From Gambelia wislizenii (lineage: Eukaryota; Chordata; Lepidosauria; Squamata; Crotaphytidae): DNA of 64,000 nt. The stretch lies in assembly GCA_030847615.1 (NCBI GenBank), contig JAUMIR010000005.1:166064596-166128595 (forward strand). The letters are read 5' to 3'. Shown one piece after another: positions 10,183 to 21,167 of the stretch. A model generated the notes under the pieces. It did no database searches. It saw only the letters and a program-made list of their open reading frames with translations, and was not told where the DNA came from. A program made the translations under genes and the position numbers. How positions within the stretch are numbered: the stretch's first letter is position 1; each line of letters starts with the position of its first letter.

Positions 10183-10989
10183 TTTCTGGCAAAATGCCCT
10201 GGGAGACCACAGTACAGGTAGAGCCCCTCTCTCCTTCTTCGTTCCTTCTCAGCCGCGGTGAGCCATGGCTGAGCCCCTCCCAGTTGCATGGATTCTTCTG
10301 CAGGCGGGGCAGCCATAGGGGAAGTGGCCAGTTTCAGGGGTGCAACCACTGGAAAAGAGGGTGGGTTGGAACACCTGGCCTGCCTGCGAGCTGAGAGGCG
10401 GCAGTCTATGCATGTTGCTTGAGTTATCAAGGCAGCCAAGGTGTCTGGAGGCTCTGAGCGGGCCATCTCATCCAAAATAGAGTCTACCAACCCCCAGCGA
10501 ACCTGGGCCTGCAAGGCACTCTGGTTCCAAGTCAAGACCTGGGCTATGAGACGGAAGGCGGTGGCTTTGCTGGAGGGTCTTAATCCGGTGCTCAGTAGTT
10601 TCAGTTTTTACAGGATCACCTCAGGCAGCTCTCATTTCATGCAGGAAGTCCTGCAAGCTGTTGAGGACCAGACTGTCCTCGTTCAGGTACGGAGTAGCCC
10701 ATTTACTTACAGGACCAGCTAACAGACTGATAATGAAAGTCACTTAGTGAGTATCCATGGGGAAACCATCCCCTCTGATTCTGAAATGCAGCTTGCAGTT
10801 TGCTATAAAACTGTCCAATAGTGCTCTATCACCAGCAAACTTTTCAGGCAGAGCAATGATAGATTTCCCCCGAGGCTGGGGTGGGGGTCGATTCTGTAGT
10901 GCAGCCAAGCCTTGAGTTACTTGTGCCAGCTGGGCTGCTAATTGCTGGTTTTGAGATACCAGTTCCTGGATCACAGCATATTCAGCCAT
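10125..10989 (-). pseudogene. Gag (gypsy), with damaged zinc knuckle
   Basis: The ATG at 10989 lies 33 bp inside the 5' LTR and opens 'MAEYAVIQELVSQNQQLAAQ', a coiled-coil-like start, then 'ALPEKFAGDRALLDSFI', the capsid entry block shared with sushi elements and their domesticated relatives (PEG10/RTL). The frame stops at 10744. The C-terminal part resumes at 10535 in another frame and ends with a nucleic-acid-binding knuckle 'LYLYCGLPGHFARNC': the CX2CX4HX4C pattern has tyrosine in place of the first cysteine. Stops and frameshifts between 10535 and 10744 confirm it is dead. Confidence 0.85.
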
Positions 10990-11009
10990 CTTATCAACTT
11001 AATTAGGGT

Positions 11010-11019
11010 CTCAGGCTGT
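11010..11019 (-). promoter_or_regulatory. Predicted self-priming primer-binding site
   Basis: On the coding strand, two bases after the end of the 5' LTR, the sequence reads ACAGCCTGAG. Its exact complement CTCAGGCTGT lies inside the LTR (11305-11296) about 30 bp after a TATA-like box, where transcripts should begin. Tf1/sushi elements prime reverse transcription with the folded-back 5' end of their own RNA. The usual TGG start of a tRNA primer site is absent. Confidence 0.7.
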
Positions 11020-11021
11020 TC

Positions 11022-11630
11022 TGTCAGGAAGCCAAATCAAATAGCTGATAAGACAGCCCAGCTCGGCAACAACTCAGTTGAAAAGCACAGTACCTGGTGT
11101 TGTCAGTAGCAGTCCTATAGGGTCAGAAGTCCAGAGAGAGAGTGAGCATAAAACGAAGAGGCAGTCTGAGGTCAAAAGGATTCTGGCAGGTGGGTCAACG
11201 AAGACAGTCCAAGGTCAAGATATCCGAAGTTTCAAGATAGCAAGGTTCCAAAAGCCAGGAGAGTCAAAGGCAGAGGCTTCCTCCAGGAAACGCAGACAGC
11301 CTGAGGCAAGGAATTCAGCATCCCCCAGCTGCTTATGTTGGCCCAGCTCCCACTCACAGCTGCTGGGTGAGTGATGAGCGAATCTCTCTTAATGTCCAGG
11401 AACGATGAAGCCACGTCCTCTCTGCTCTTCTTTGGTTAAAGGTAGGTACCTGCTCTTCTACCTCTTGCTCTTGCTCCACTACATCTCCCAGGCTTGGACC
11501 CTGTGCTGGGGGAGGGCTAGGTTGCTGAGCCCTGGGTTCTTCAGGGCTAGACTCAGACTCAGCCAGCTCTTCTGCAACTGGCTCAGCCTCCTCGCCTTCT
11601 AAGTCCTCAGAGTCCTGGCTGACCATGACA
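11022..11630 (-). repeat. 5' LTR of the gypsy element
   Basis: 609 bp with TGTCA/TGACA ends, gapless against 6130-6738. It contains the predicted core promoter (11296-11337), and the gag start codon lies 33 bp beyond its inner edge. Confidence 0.93.
11296..11337 (-). promoter_or_regulatory. Predicted LTR core promoter and transcript start
   Basis: On the minus strand a TATA-like 'CATAAGCA' (about 11330-11337) is followed about 24-30 bp later by CTCAGGCTGT at 11305-11296, the proposed 5' end of the RNA. The same pair is kept in the 3' LTR (start motif at 6404-6413) but is mutated in the solo LTR at 3169-3789. Confidence 0.5.
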
Positions 11631-12581
11631 TCCTCGTCCAAAATTTCATTTGTACAGAAGTTTTGTCACAAATGGAGAAATAACATATTTTGTTTTTATT
11701 AAATTCATTTCATCACCTTGAAGCTGAAGATTGCTTTCATTAAATTTTTGAAACAAGTTGGTCATGTAAGCGATGTCACTTTTGGATTGAATTAAATTGG
11801 ATCGTAAAGCATCATTTTTATCTTTCAAGAACTCCAGCACAAAGTTAAACAGCTTATAAAACCTATCTGAACAGGCACCCTTTGACAACCAATGAAGTTC
11901 TGTATGAAGCAGCAAATGATTAAATTCTTCATTATTTTCAATACAAAGCTGTTTAAATAATCTGTCATTCAATGATTTGCTTTTGATTGTGTTGATAGCT
12001 TTATTTATATATTGTAATGAATTATGTAGGCGTGCACTTAAATTTTTGGCAACTAGATGTTGACGATGGATGATACAGTATACTGTGAATGAATTCGGCA
12101 CCTCCTTTTTTAAATATGCAAGAAACCCCTTGTAGCACCCTACCATCACTGGTGCACCATCTGTGGCTACTGATAAGATATTACTCAGAGGTATTTCTTT
12201 TTCTTTAAAAAACTCATCAAGTGTATGAAATATTGATTTCCCTTTAGTATCAGTTTACAAATATTTAGCAAATAATAATTCTTGGCACATTTGTTCTTCC
12301 TTTGTGAACTGCACGTATGCTAAAAGTAAAGCTTCATTTCCTAACAAAGTTGACTCATCAAGTTGAATAGAAAACTGAGATGTTTTTAAATAGCCACACA
12401 ATGAATCTTCAACATCTTGAGCCATTTCATCAATTCTTCTTTGCACTGTATTATTGCTCAATGAAATTTTCTTGATAATATCAGATGCTGGCTTGTGTAG
12501 CACAGTATGTATTTCTTCACTTATAGCTGGTATAATTAGTTCTTCACCAATAGTATGAGGTTTCCCCAATTTGGCAATCAT
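11631..12581 (-). pseudogene. hAT transposase, N-terminal and central part (ZBED5-like)
   Basis: Two open frames (12255-12581 and 11646-12149) give 'IAKLGKPHTIGEELI', 'IIKKISLSNNTVQRRI', 'FSIQLDESTLLGNEALL' with a catalytic-type aspartate, then 'GCYKGFLAYLKKEVPNSFTV', 'IIHRQHLVAKNL', 'LLLHTELHWLSKGACSDRFY' (the conserved hAT 'WLSRG' region) and 'LQLQGDEMNLIKTKYVISPF'. These are hallmarks of the hAT proteins related to the vertebrate genes ZBED5 and SCAND3. A frameshift and stop near 12150-12255 and a TGA just before the gypsy insertion inactivate it. The BED zinc finger is missing. Confidence 0.88.
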
Positions 12582-12630
12582 TAACGAAAGTTGATCGTGA
12601 GTAAAAATCGCTGAAATATAACACTCAAAT

Positions 12631-12664
12631 GTCCCTGCGGTACCGCAACAGTACCGGCAGGGAC
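12631..12664. repeat. Short GC-rich inverted repeat
   Basis: GTCCCTGCGGTACCG and CGGTACTG...GGCAGGGAC arms nearly pair with each other (GTCCCTGC/GGCAGGGAC). It sits where hAT homology stops and could mark a breakpoint. Confidence 0.5.
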
Positions 12665-12719
12665 GGGTGTCATGTGAAAGGGACGCCCTGCAGCTCAGCA
12701 GCCTCGCAACATGGTGAGG

Positions 12720-12835
12720 CTGTTTCCGTTACATTTAAGATGTCCAAAAAAGTCCTAAATTTGTTGAGGTCATTTTGGATTCTGATCCTGTCCTCTGGGG
12801 TATTAGCTACCCCATCCTTTTGATTAGTCAGCCAG
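12720..12835 (-). mobile_element. CR1-like LINE reverse transcriptase fragment
   Basis: The minus strand reads 'DGVANTPEDRIRIQNDLNKF', which matches the short block after the ADD motif in CR1 ('GGVANTPEDRxxIQxDLDxL'). Only this short piece is recognisable. Confidence 0.6.
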
Positions 12836-13416
12836 TCCCTCTGTGCTTTCTGTGTGTTTACACTTTGTTTTAGAAGGGGTAAAACATTAGTTTTGTGCAG
12901 AAGCATTTTTGTGCAAATTGCTGAAACCTTGGTCATAAAGCATTTGTCTCATTCTCATGCTGGAGGTGAGAAATGTACTGAACTCAACAATGAAAATGTC
13001 AACAAAACATCAAAAGAAATGTCAAGAAACTTTCAACAGGATTTCTGAACATGTTCAACACTTCATGTGGAACATGTTGAGACAGTCTATCTGGTTGTAA
13101 ATAAGTATTTTAGTGAGAAGTCTTCATATCCTTGGTAGACTATGATAAACAAGTTCATGAAACAAGGGTAGAGAGTTTTAAAATCACTGGCATGAATTTC
13201 TGGGACACAAAGAATTACTAAATTGACTCAAGTGTCCAGTGCTGGACACTTACCAAAATGCGTACCGAAAATGGTTTTGTATTACATTATATATTCTTCT
13301 ATCTAGCTACTATATCTGTTATATACTAGTAATATTTTAATTCTCTCTCTGTGTCAATTTATTTTATATATACTGTTGGCTGATTTGGACCCTTTGTGAG
13401 AAAAAGGATATAAATA

Positions 13417-13417
<1 letters not shown>

Positions 13418-13457
<40 letters not shown>
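13418..13457 (+). repeat. (GAAA)n microsatellite
   Basis: About ten tandem GAAA/AAAG units. Confidence 0.95.
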
Positions 13458-16400
13458 TAACATCGTCATAGAACCATGAGTGTCAACCCACCAAATGCTT
13501 GTTCCTAAGCAAATAACTACTTTCTCTTAATGACGCTTGCATGGTAGTAATGCTTTGTGAATTACACTCCTATATACATAGAATCTCAGAGACAAGTTTC
13601 AAAGGAAACATTTCTGAAATTAGGGACTGCATGGTTTTCCCCTTTCTTGCACCCCAATGACCTATTTTTGAAGAGAAGCAATTTGAATAACTTCATCAAA
13701 GTACTCTATTTTTCTGCAAGCACTGGAAGGAGTTTTGATTAAAGTACTCAGCTCAGAATGGTTCTGGATTAAAATATGATTGCACTTATTAAGATTCTTG
13801 TTAATGCTTGATTTCCACAAGTGATGTGGAGGAAATTTTCATGTCAATGCCACTCCACAGCAAAAAGGATTCTTGCAAAGGAGAAAGAAGTCATTATAAC
13901 ACAAGCTTATCAACCCCACAGGGTACAATAACAGCACTGAGTTGGGACCTGAAATGGAATGAGCCAATAATTACTGAGGGGAATGGGAGCTATTCAGGCT
14001 GGAGATACTAAGATGAAGGGATATCATAATCACAGACAGTAGGAAAAGGCAGCATAAGAGCCAGTGGCTGATCACCTATATTATTTTTAAGAGTCAACTT
14101 CTTTTTAAGTCATTCAATTATATCAATAACTATTGTACAAACCACAGGAGACAAGATCTTAAAAGCTGAATAGATTTTATATAGTGCTGTCAGAGTGCAA
14201 CTCTATAGAGGCAACCCAGTCTCCTGCTCTACCTTTGGTTGATGGAAATAAGATGAAATAATATAGAAATAAGTAACAACGATTCATCTAAAGGTGTCTT
14301 TTACAAAGCTCAGTTTCTCTTAAGATTGGGTGAAAGATACACCATATACAACAGCATGAATCTTGCTTATTCCTGTAGAATATTTGTAGCCCAATTTATA
14401 CTTTTCATAGAGAACTGCTTGGATTTCAAGGTCATTTTTTTGGTCAGATTTTAAGATACTTCCAACCTGTCACCCAATGTTAATAATCAAATATAGGGTA
14501 TATCATCTGTACATTTTTTCCCTTAATTTGTCAGATAATTCAACCATGCTGTACTCTGATTTTGGATTCCTTCCCCCATACTGCTTTTTAAGAAACCCAG
14601 CTAGATATGTGTGATTCAGTTCTGAAAAATATGAAGGTATTATTGTTTTATTTGCTTAGTGTTTATTGTGTTTGGGGTTTGTATGAGTGAGTAATGAACT
14701 CTAGTGCTGAGATCATATTTAATGTTGATGAGATGAAAAGCTCCACCAGCATATTTACATAGCATTGGAGGATGGATCTAGAGAGGAAGAACAGAGGCAA
14801 CTAGCCTAGTGGCACTTTGATGGACAGCTCCTGGATCCAACTGGGAACTTCTTAGCATAGCCTGTGTACCAATCAGCGATGGAGTGTGCCAATAGAAAGA
14901 TGGGAGAACCATTTGCTCAAATAGTTTTTAGATGTCTCCTTGTTGAAAGATATAACCACTTGGGAACCAGCCAAGGCTCCAATTTCATTACTGATAAATT
15001 ACATTCTTCAAAAATTCTAGTCCAAATAAGATTATAAAATTAATTTCCAATTGTTTTGTTTTGGAATAACCAGATTTTTTTAAAAGAAAAATCTTTTCAC
15101 AGGAGCACATGCCATCTTTTTCAGATCTACTAATTTAATCATCTCTGCTAACATGTGCTTAAAAGATTCTCTACTTCAAGCATTCTACAAAGAGCTCTCC
15201 AGTGCAGGTGCTTTGAAACAGGGAGAAGATTCATATATAGTATAAAGTAAATAAGGTTGCATTCCTATAAACTATACACTTGAGAATAAATACCATTAAA
15301 CTAAAAAAAAAAAAACCCTAACATCTGAGTGCACGTGCATAGAACACTGCTAATTTATATATAGTATAATAATTAGAAATTACCTACTGTGCTACTTTTC
15401 TTTATGGACTTATATTTTCTATGAACGAAACTACTATAGCTCTATAAGATGCATGATGAAAAGGAAAAGTCCAAAATTACTCTTTCCTTCTTTTGAGAGA
15501 AAACCTTTGAATTAAGGTTTCCCAGTATTTTGTCACAGACTGTACCATTCTGTTTTTCATCATAACAGATCAAAGGCCTGCTATATTTATTCTCATTTCC
15601 TGTCATAGGTTTGCATAAGTACTATGTCAATGTTAGTGTTTCACCCCCATTAGGCAACAGATCTCTCCCTCCCTCCCTCCCCCCTCTCTCTTTTATTTAA
15701 TAAGGATTAATTTCTTACATTCACCTTGGGGAATTTGGAGTCCATATACCTGTGAGTGTATGGTCATGTGCATGAATGTGTGTGATTTTCAATATGTTCC
15801 AGAAGGAGAGAGGTGTCTAAACCCAATTAGAATAGTCCCACTGAACTAGATAGGTGAACATTTAAGTAAATCCCCTTGATAGAATTGGTCTACTCTAGTT
15901 GTCACGGGCCATTGAATTTAGTTCAGGGTTATCAGTGCATCATTAGATGTAGATGAAATCATTCAAGGCTATTAAGCTTGAGATTTTTTAAATGCTTTTT
16001 TTAAAATTGCAAAAACAGATGCATTTTGTTCAAATTGTTCATTTTTTAAGCATTCAGCCCCCCACTTTTCTTGTCTGCTTGCAATAGAAAATTCTATAAA
16101 AAGCAATGAGGTTATCAGATAACCATGCATGCAACACCAATTTCTCCTTTCCCCTTGACTATCCTAACTCAGTGGGATCCAGAATCATTTTTCCTACTTC
16201 CAGCTTAAATTCCTTGACCTTTGTGAACACTGAAGCGATACCTACCTCTTAAGTGAGAAGCATAGACCAACAGTCTCCCCAAAGGTGGATTGATTGATGC
16301 AACAACCAAGAGCTCACACAGCATGTCCCTGTGCTTCCAAGCTTATTACCTGTGTGGCCTTTATATGTTCTCTGAAATTCTAAGATGGAGCAATCTGAGA

Positions 16401-17624
16401 CGAGATGTTGACACCCAACTCCCCAGGGGTCCCACCATACAGCCATGCCACTGGGCTAGCAAACAGAGCAACATTTCTGAAAGTATGGTGGAAGTTAGGC
16501 TGCTAACTACAACCTTGGGAACACTGGACTCCTCATTTATTTATGAGGGGGGAGAATGTCAAAGGAATGCCAGGCTCCAGATACCTAAAAAAAAAAGTTA
16601 AAAAAAAAAGAGCAATTGATTTATTATGCCTTCTTCACCACTGACATTTGTCATATGGTAGAAAGAATACTTAGCTAAGTTTTATTTGTCTCCCTCCTTC
16701 TTATTACTTATAGTTAATGTCTGGAAGGAAAAAGAATAGCCAACAATCCAACAGTGCTCTCTGGTGGTGTGAAACAAAGGCATTCTAACCTCAATAGAAA
16801 ACTTGCATAGGTCCAGTACATAAGTCCTTGAAGACAGATAAGTGACAGGAATTCTCAACATGTTCCTTAGTGATAAGAAAAACAGTGCAATAAACAACTT
16901 TAAACTTACTAAAGCATGAAATGAGGATCCTGGCTTAGAAAAGGTAATGTAAATAAATAATAATAAAATATCTTAAAACTGACATTTATGTCAGGTGGAT
17001 ATATTGTATGCTTAATATTAGAGGGGGACTTATTTTGTTATGTAATTCATATCTTTGGAAAAAAGGTTTAAAAAGAGAGAGAGAATGGTTCAATTGAATT
17101 ATATTGCAGACTCTTGATTTTTTTTTTTTAAAGTAGTGGTTTTTACAACTTCAATGCAACATGTATTGTGAGCTTGTGAATAAATGGCTTGACAGAAAAA
17201 GACCAAGTGGGAAGTTTAGATAGATTGGTTTAATAGTACTCCAGGAAGAGTAAGCCATAGAGGAGGAATTAGCAACTAAAAGAAATAGACAGAAATGTTT
17301 AGTAGTATGTAGACTGATCTCAAATTGCTATCCATTGATAGTTCTATCCTAATGTATGGAAACACAAACATTACATCCCTGTTCTGCAACCAGAAGACAT
17401 TTCTTCTTCTGCCCTCTACCCTGCAGCCCTGTGTGTCAGTCCAAACTAACTCAGGTTTTTTTCAGGGAGGGAAGCCCTCCAAAGGTGGTTTTAGGAGAAT
17501 GTGAAGCTCCCTCTAGGTTGTGTTGACTACAGAGATTATCAGATGCGGAGGAATGTGTCAAAAAACAAACAACCAAACAAACACCATGTTCCCAACCACA
17601 TCAGAAGATTGCTAGGAGAACATA
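13458..17624. other. No gene seen; AT-rich unassigned DNA
   Basis: I find no coding frame with motifs. Small landmarks are a poly-A run at 15305-15318, a TCCC/TCTC-rich tract at 15663-15695 and two A-rich runs near 16590-16610. Short open frames (13557-13742, 13808-14011, 16290-16601) lack any recognisable motif. Confidence 0.55.
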
Positions 17625-17806
17625 AAGGGTGACATTACCAGATACCTTCACCCTTTTGCTGTTCCCGGGATGTAGTGCTGCTGCAGATGAGGCTTCCCTT
17701 CTTCATTGATGGGGACAAGCCGCCAATAAAAAGGGATGCCTTACTCACACCTACCTTATGCCCCTGGGACGCTGGAGATTTATGCCGTCTGATAATGTCA
17801 CCCCTT
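17625..17806. mobile_element. Palindromic miniature DNA element, copy 1
   Basis: The ends are inverted: 'AGGGTGACATTACCAGAT' at the left and 'TCTGATAATGTCACCCCT' at the right. The centre has 'CATTGATGGGGACAAGCCGCCAATAAAAAG', itself a hairpin, in two inverted halves. It is clearly the same family as 59879-60056. No coding capacity. The superfamily is unresolved because no clean target duplication is seen. Confidence 0.7.
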
Positions 17807-18028
17807 CCACATGTGTGGCATGATGTCCCTAGATTTGCTCTGAGTGTCAGAGAAACTGCTAAAGGTGATTTCAGGAGTTTGTGGGAGGAGGTAGATGGTA
17901 GGTGGGGAAGCAAAACTGCTGTTGTATGGGGGGAATTTGAAGTCTCCCCACTGTAATTGTCTGAACCGTTCATTTCCCCTGATGTTCATCTTTCAGCATT
18001 CTGTCAGGACTCCCTCCCTCCCCCTCTC

Positions 18029-18033
<5 letters not shown>

Positions 18034-18066
<33 letters not shown>
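18034..18066 (+). repeat. (CA)n microsatellite
   Basis: About 16 CA units, preceded by a CT-rich tract at 18011-18032. Confidence 0.97.
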
Positions 18067-18068
<2 letters not shown>

Positions 18069-18565
18069 ATTGAAATGACTGCACCTAATCGGCCACATGT
18101 GAACTGAGAACAACTGTTTTGACCTGACCCTTGAAAGAAGACTAAATGCAGAAGTAGCCTGGCCCCAAGAAAGAAAGAAAGAAAAGAAAAGAAAAGAAAA
18201 GCAGTCACCAAGAAGGTGTCCATATAGAGAGAAGAGGAATACAGTAATTTATTTTCCCCACAGTGTTCCCAAATCCTACTGAGATAGCGGCATCTATGCA
18301 AACAAATGCATAGACTCAAGGCTGTGACCTGATGCACACAGAAGCCACAAACCTATTCTGGCTTAGTGGACTCCATTGACTTCAGTAGGACTTATTTCTT
18401 AGCATACATGTATAGAATTGTGCAATCACATAGAATTGACATGCATCAAATTCAGTGGGACATGCTCCCAAGCTATGTACATACATAGCATGTGCCAGAT
18501 GGGTGACAAGTCATGGATTTAACACAGTCCTTGTGGCTATGGAGGGTTGAGAGTCAGAGAGAGAC

Positions 18566-18603
18566 GGGGGGGGGGGGGAGAGAGAGAGAGAGAGAGAGAG
18601 AGG
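18566..18603 (+). repeat. (G)n(AG)n microsatellite
   Basis: A G13 run followed by about 12 AG units. Confidence 0.97.
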
Positions 18604-19847
18604 ATTGCTCATCAGGAAAGAAAGGCTTCTGCAGCTGGGCCAAATTGTTGATGAGTAGGTTGGCAGTGTTTGAAGCCAAAATGTGTAATCTTCTACTACA
18701 TTTACAGGAGATGGGTTATTTTGGGTGACTTGAGTTCTTTATGTTTACCATTAATAATGATACATTAGGAGCACTTGATTGCTGGTCTCAAAATGTTAAA
18801 TGATATAGGAAGAGCACTGGCTAGTTAAATATGTAAAGAAGAAGAAGTATCACAGCTAATAGTACTTGTTAAGAAGTTACAGGAGACTAGCCCCTCCTCC
18901 TATTAAAGGAGGATGCAAACCACCCAAAACTATGTGAAAAAGGGAAATGAATGAATGTTCAAAAGCTGGATTCACATAGGTAGGGACAAAAGTTTTTACT
19001 GGTATAAATCCTCACTGGCTCCCAAAGAATGGAGGCAGGGATGAATTTTGCAGCTGAGTTTTAATTAAAGTAGATTAATGATGTTGAATATTACAAACTG
19101 TAGGCCGTAGTCTCTGAAGCTAGAAAAATGAGGTGTAATTTAAAACCTCCCTAAGGGAATTCAATCCTGTGGAGGGCAGGCAAGGTTTTCCATAAAAAGC
19201 TAGTTTAGATGATGTCATGGATTACATAAAAGGAGGCCAGTAACTACAGAATGTTATTATCATGTATCGTTTTATAGCACCCTAATGAACACACACACTC
19301 TGCACGGCAATGCGTGAAGGGAGGTGCTTTGATGGCTTCACATGATGAAAGGCCTTTAATTGTGTCATGGCATCTCATGCCATGATGTAGGAGGTTTGGG
19401 GTGGAGCAGAGGCCACCCCTTCCCTTCTCTTCTTTTGGTTGAATTCTTCTTGCTGCAAGGATGCAAATATTCTCTCTCTCTCTCTGAGCTGCTTACAGCC
19501 TGGTTTTTTTCTTGTCTTGGCTTTTGCTCTCTGGCACCTGCCTACCTTCCTGTTGTATATTGTCTCTCCTGTATAACTAATTGCTTTCTCATTTGTTTGT
19601 CTCATCCTCTGCTGTGTTCAGATGTTAGAGTGTGTTGATTGTGTTTTCTTTGTTATGTTTAGGCCTGATCCCCCACTTGAATCACTCTGCTTCTGTCTGG
19701 CTGTTTGATTGTCTTTTCAATTGCTTCAGATCTGGGGCTGGTGTCTCTCTATTTAGTATGTACGTAATCTGTCCTGCTGGATGGGGAAGCTTCTGTTTGT
19801 GTGTATATGTTGGGGTAGATAGTCCATAGATTTCCTTGCAACAGGCA
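18604..19847. other. No gene seen
   Basis: Ordinary unassigned DNA with a short (CT)n tract at 19471-19489. Open frames at 19360-19638 and 19632-19829 carry no motif. Confidence 0.5.
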
Positions 19848-19920
19848 GCCAAAGTAGCTCCGTTGGGAAAGTTCTAGCCTTAAGAGCTAAAGGTCCTTGG
19901 TTTAATTCTGAGTTTCCACA
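19848..19920 (+). pseudogene. tRNA-Phe-like pseudogene or SINE head
   Basis: The 73 bases align end to end without gaps to a vertebrate tRNA-Phe as I recall it, with about 55 of 73 identical. The A box 'TAGCTCCGTTGG' and B box 'GGTTTAATTCT' are recognisable. The anticodon loop reads CTTAAGA, so the anticodon is TAA rather than GAA. The last pair of the anticodon stem has changed on both sides (A-T to C-G), but the acceptor stem no longer pairs. It is not a working tRNA, and may be the head of an old tRNA-derived SINE. Confidence 0.65.
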
Positions 19921-20249
19921 GGATTTTCCTCTTAGGTTCTTTTTGCACTTTAATTTGGTTGAGGGAAAGTGGTTGAGGCAATAGGCATAAGAGAGTGGGC
20001 TTTTTTCTGGCCTCTGGATCAACCTTATTTTGTGGAGGGGCTGCAAGCATCATTTGTCAGTCTCAGGCCCCATTTTAGGAGGGCTTATCTGAGCCCTAGA
20101 GCCTTGTGCTTCACATGGTGGCTACCATCTTGGCCTTATTTGCCAGGACACCATTTTGTCATTCTGGATACCATTTTGAGGAAAAAGATAAGCACCACCT
20201 TGTGGGAAGTTAAAGGCTTTCACAGCCAGCATCCAAAGATTTTCCTTGT

Positions 20250-20800
20250 TTTTTTTTCAGGCTGTGAGGCTGTGTTCCGGAAGAGTTTACTTCTGATGTT
20301 TCACCTGCTTCTGTGGCTGGCATTTTCAGAGACTGGTTGGGTAGGTGTGTGTGTGTGTGGGGGGGTTATATATTGTGAGCCCATTTTGGGGAGGATATGT
20401 GAATTTGTGTATTTGAATGGCTAGTTTCTGGGTGGAGATATGCAAGGAGGATTAGTACCTGTTCGGCTAATGGTTGGTTGATGTACCATTATCTGCTGGA
20501 AATCCCCCTGTCCCTGGTTGGAGTTCATTTGCAAGTGTTGGGTTTTGATTTTAGTGTTTTTCAGGACTGGCAGCCAGATTTTCTTTACTTTTAGGGTTTC
20601 TTCTTTCCTGTTGATGTTGTCCAGGTGTTTGTGGATTTAAATAGCTTATCTGTGCATTCTGACATGCTAGTTGTTGGCCTGGTCCAGAATGTCAGTGTTT
20701 TTAAATAACAGTTTGTGTCCCGGTTGGTTTATAACACGTTCTGCTACTGCTGATTTTTCTGGATGGCCCAGTCTGCAGTGTCTCTCATGTTTGCAGGGCA
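20250..20800 (-). mobile_element. Penelope-like element fragment (GIY-YIG region)
   Basis: Read on the minus strand, 20535-20800 gives pieces such as 'KHERHCRLGHPEKSAVAE', 'GHKLLFKNTDILDQANN' and 'HKHLDNINRKEET', which I recognise as the C-terminal GIY-YIG endonuclease region of Penelope-like elements of amniotes. The plus-strand phrase at 20270-20333 ('GAAGAGTTTACTTCTGATG', 'TCTGTGGCTGGCATTTTCAG') is the common 3' companion of these repeats. Stops throughout. Clade assignment rests on memory of the motif. Confidence 0.6.
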
Positions 20801-20942
20801 TTGCAGTACTGCCTCACTGTGTATTAAGTTATAGGCCTGTATACTAGATTATTAATATTATTTATGATTAAATGATTAAATGATAAAAGGTCATATTTTC
20901 TCATCTGGCTAATTAAGTCAAACCTATTAATTATACCCTAGA

Positions 20943-21054
20943 GGGCCTAAATACCCTAAAGGCACCAGGCTTTTCAGATCTTGAAAGCTAAGCAGGGTCA
21001 GTCTTGATTGGTGCTTGGATGGGAAATTGCCAGTGAGGGTTGGGTGCTACAGGC
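20943..21054 (+). repeat. 5S rRNA-derived fragment 1 (SINE head or pseudogene)
   Basis: 'GAAAGCTAAGCAGGGTCAG', 'TGCTTGGATGGGA' and 'GGGTGCTACAGGC' match the 5S rRNA internal promoter region and 3' end in order. The 5' portion 'GGCCTAAATACCCT' corresponds to the 5S start. It is too diverged to be a working 5S gene; squamates carry 5S-derived SINEs, which is the most likely origin. Confidence 0.75.
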
Positions 21055-21167
21055 CCTTATTTTAGAGGCAGAACTGACAAAGTCACTTCTTAGGATTCCT
21101 TTCCAGTCCTTCTTTATTTGACACATCAATATTGCCCTAATAAGATGCTTGATCTGATCAGACTCTT

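Larger units (their letters stand above)
6130..11630 (-). mobile_element. Full-length Ty3/gypsy chromovirus (sushi/Tf1-like)
   Basis: The element is 5501 bp long with two 609-bp LTRs. By hand count the LTRs differ at 25 of 609 positions (about 4 percent), many of them CpG-type transitions. The minus strand carries gag, protease, RT, RNase H, integrase and a chromodomain in the order usual for chromoviruses. Flanking 5-mers are CCCTC (6125-6129) and TCCTC (11631-11635), a target duplication with one change. All coding parts have stops or frameshifts. A self-priming site replaces a normal tRNA primer site. A solo LTR of the same family sits at 3169-3789. Confidence 0.93.
5346..12600 (-). mobile_element. 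hAT transposon (Charlie/ZBED5-like), split by a gypsy element
   Basis: The left terminus at 5346 reads 'CAGTGGTTCCCAAACTT', a typical hAT inverted-repeat end. The transposase reads on the minus strand from about 12581 to 11631, is broken by the gypsy insertion 6130-11630, and continues from 6129 to 5649. The protein resembles the hAT-derived ZBED5/SCAND3 family. The N-terminal BED finger and the right terminus were not found; sequence similarity stops near 12600. Host duplication cannot therefore be confirmed (the left flank 8-mer is CATTATAC). Confidence 0.75.

Noticed and set aside
13285..13292. CATTATAT as the right-hand target duplication of the hAT at 5346 (left flank CATTATAC)
   Set aside because: The bases before it do not resemble a hAT terminus (no ...CCACTG), so the match is probably chance.
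16249..16601. Small open frames on both strands
   Set aside because: Short, mutually overlapping, without motifs.
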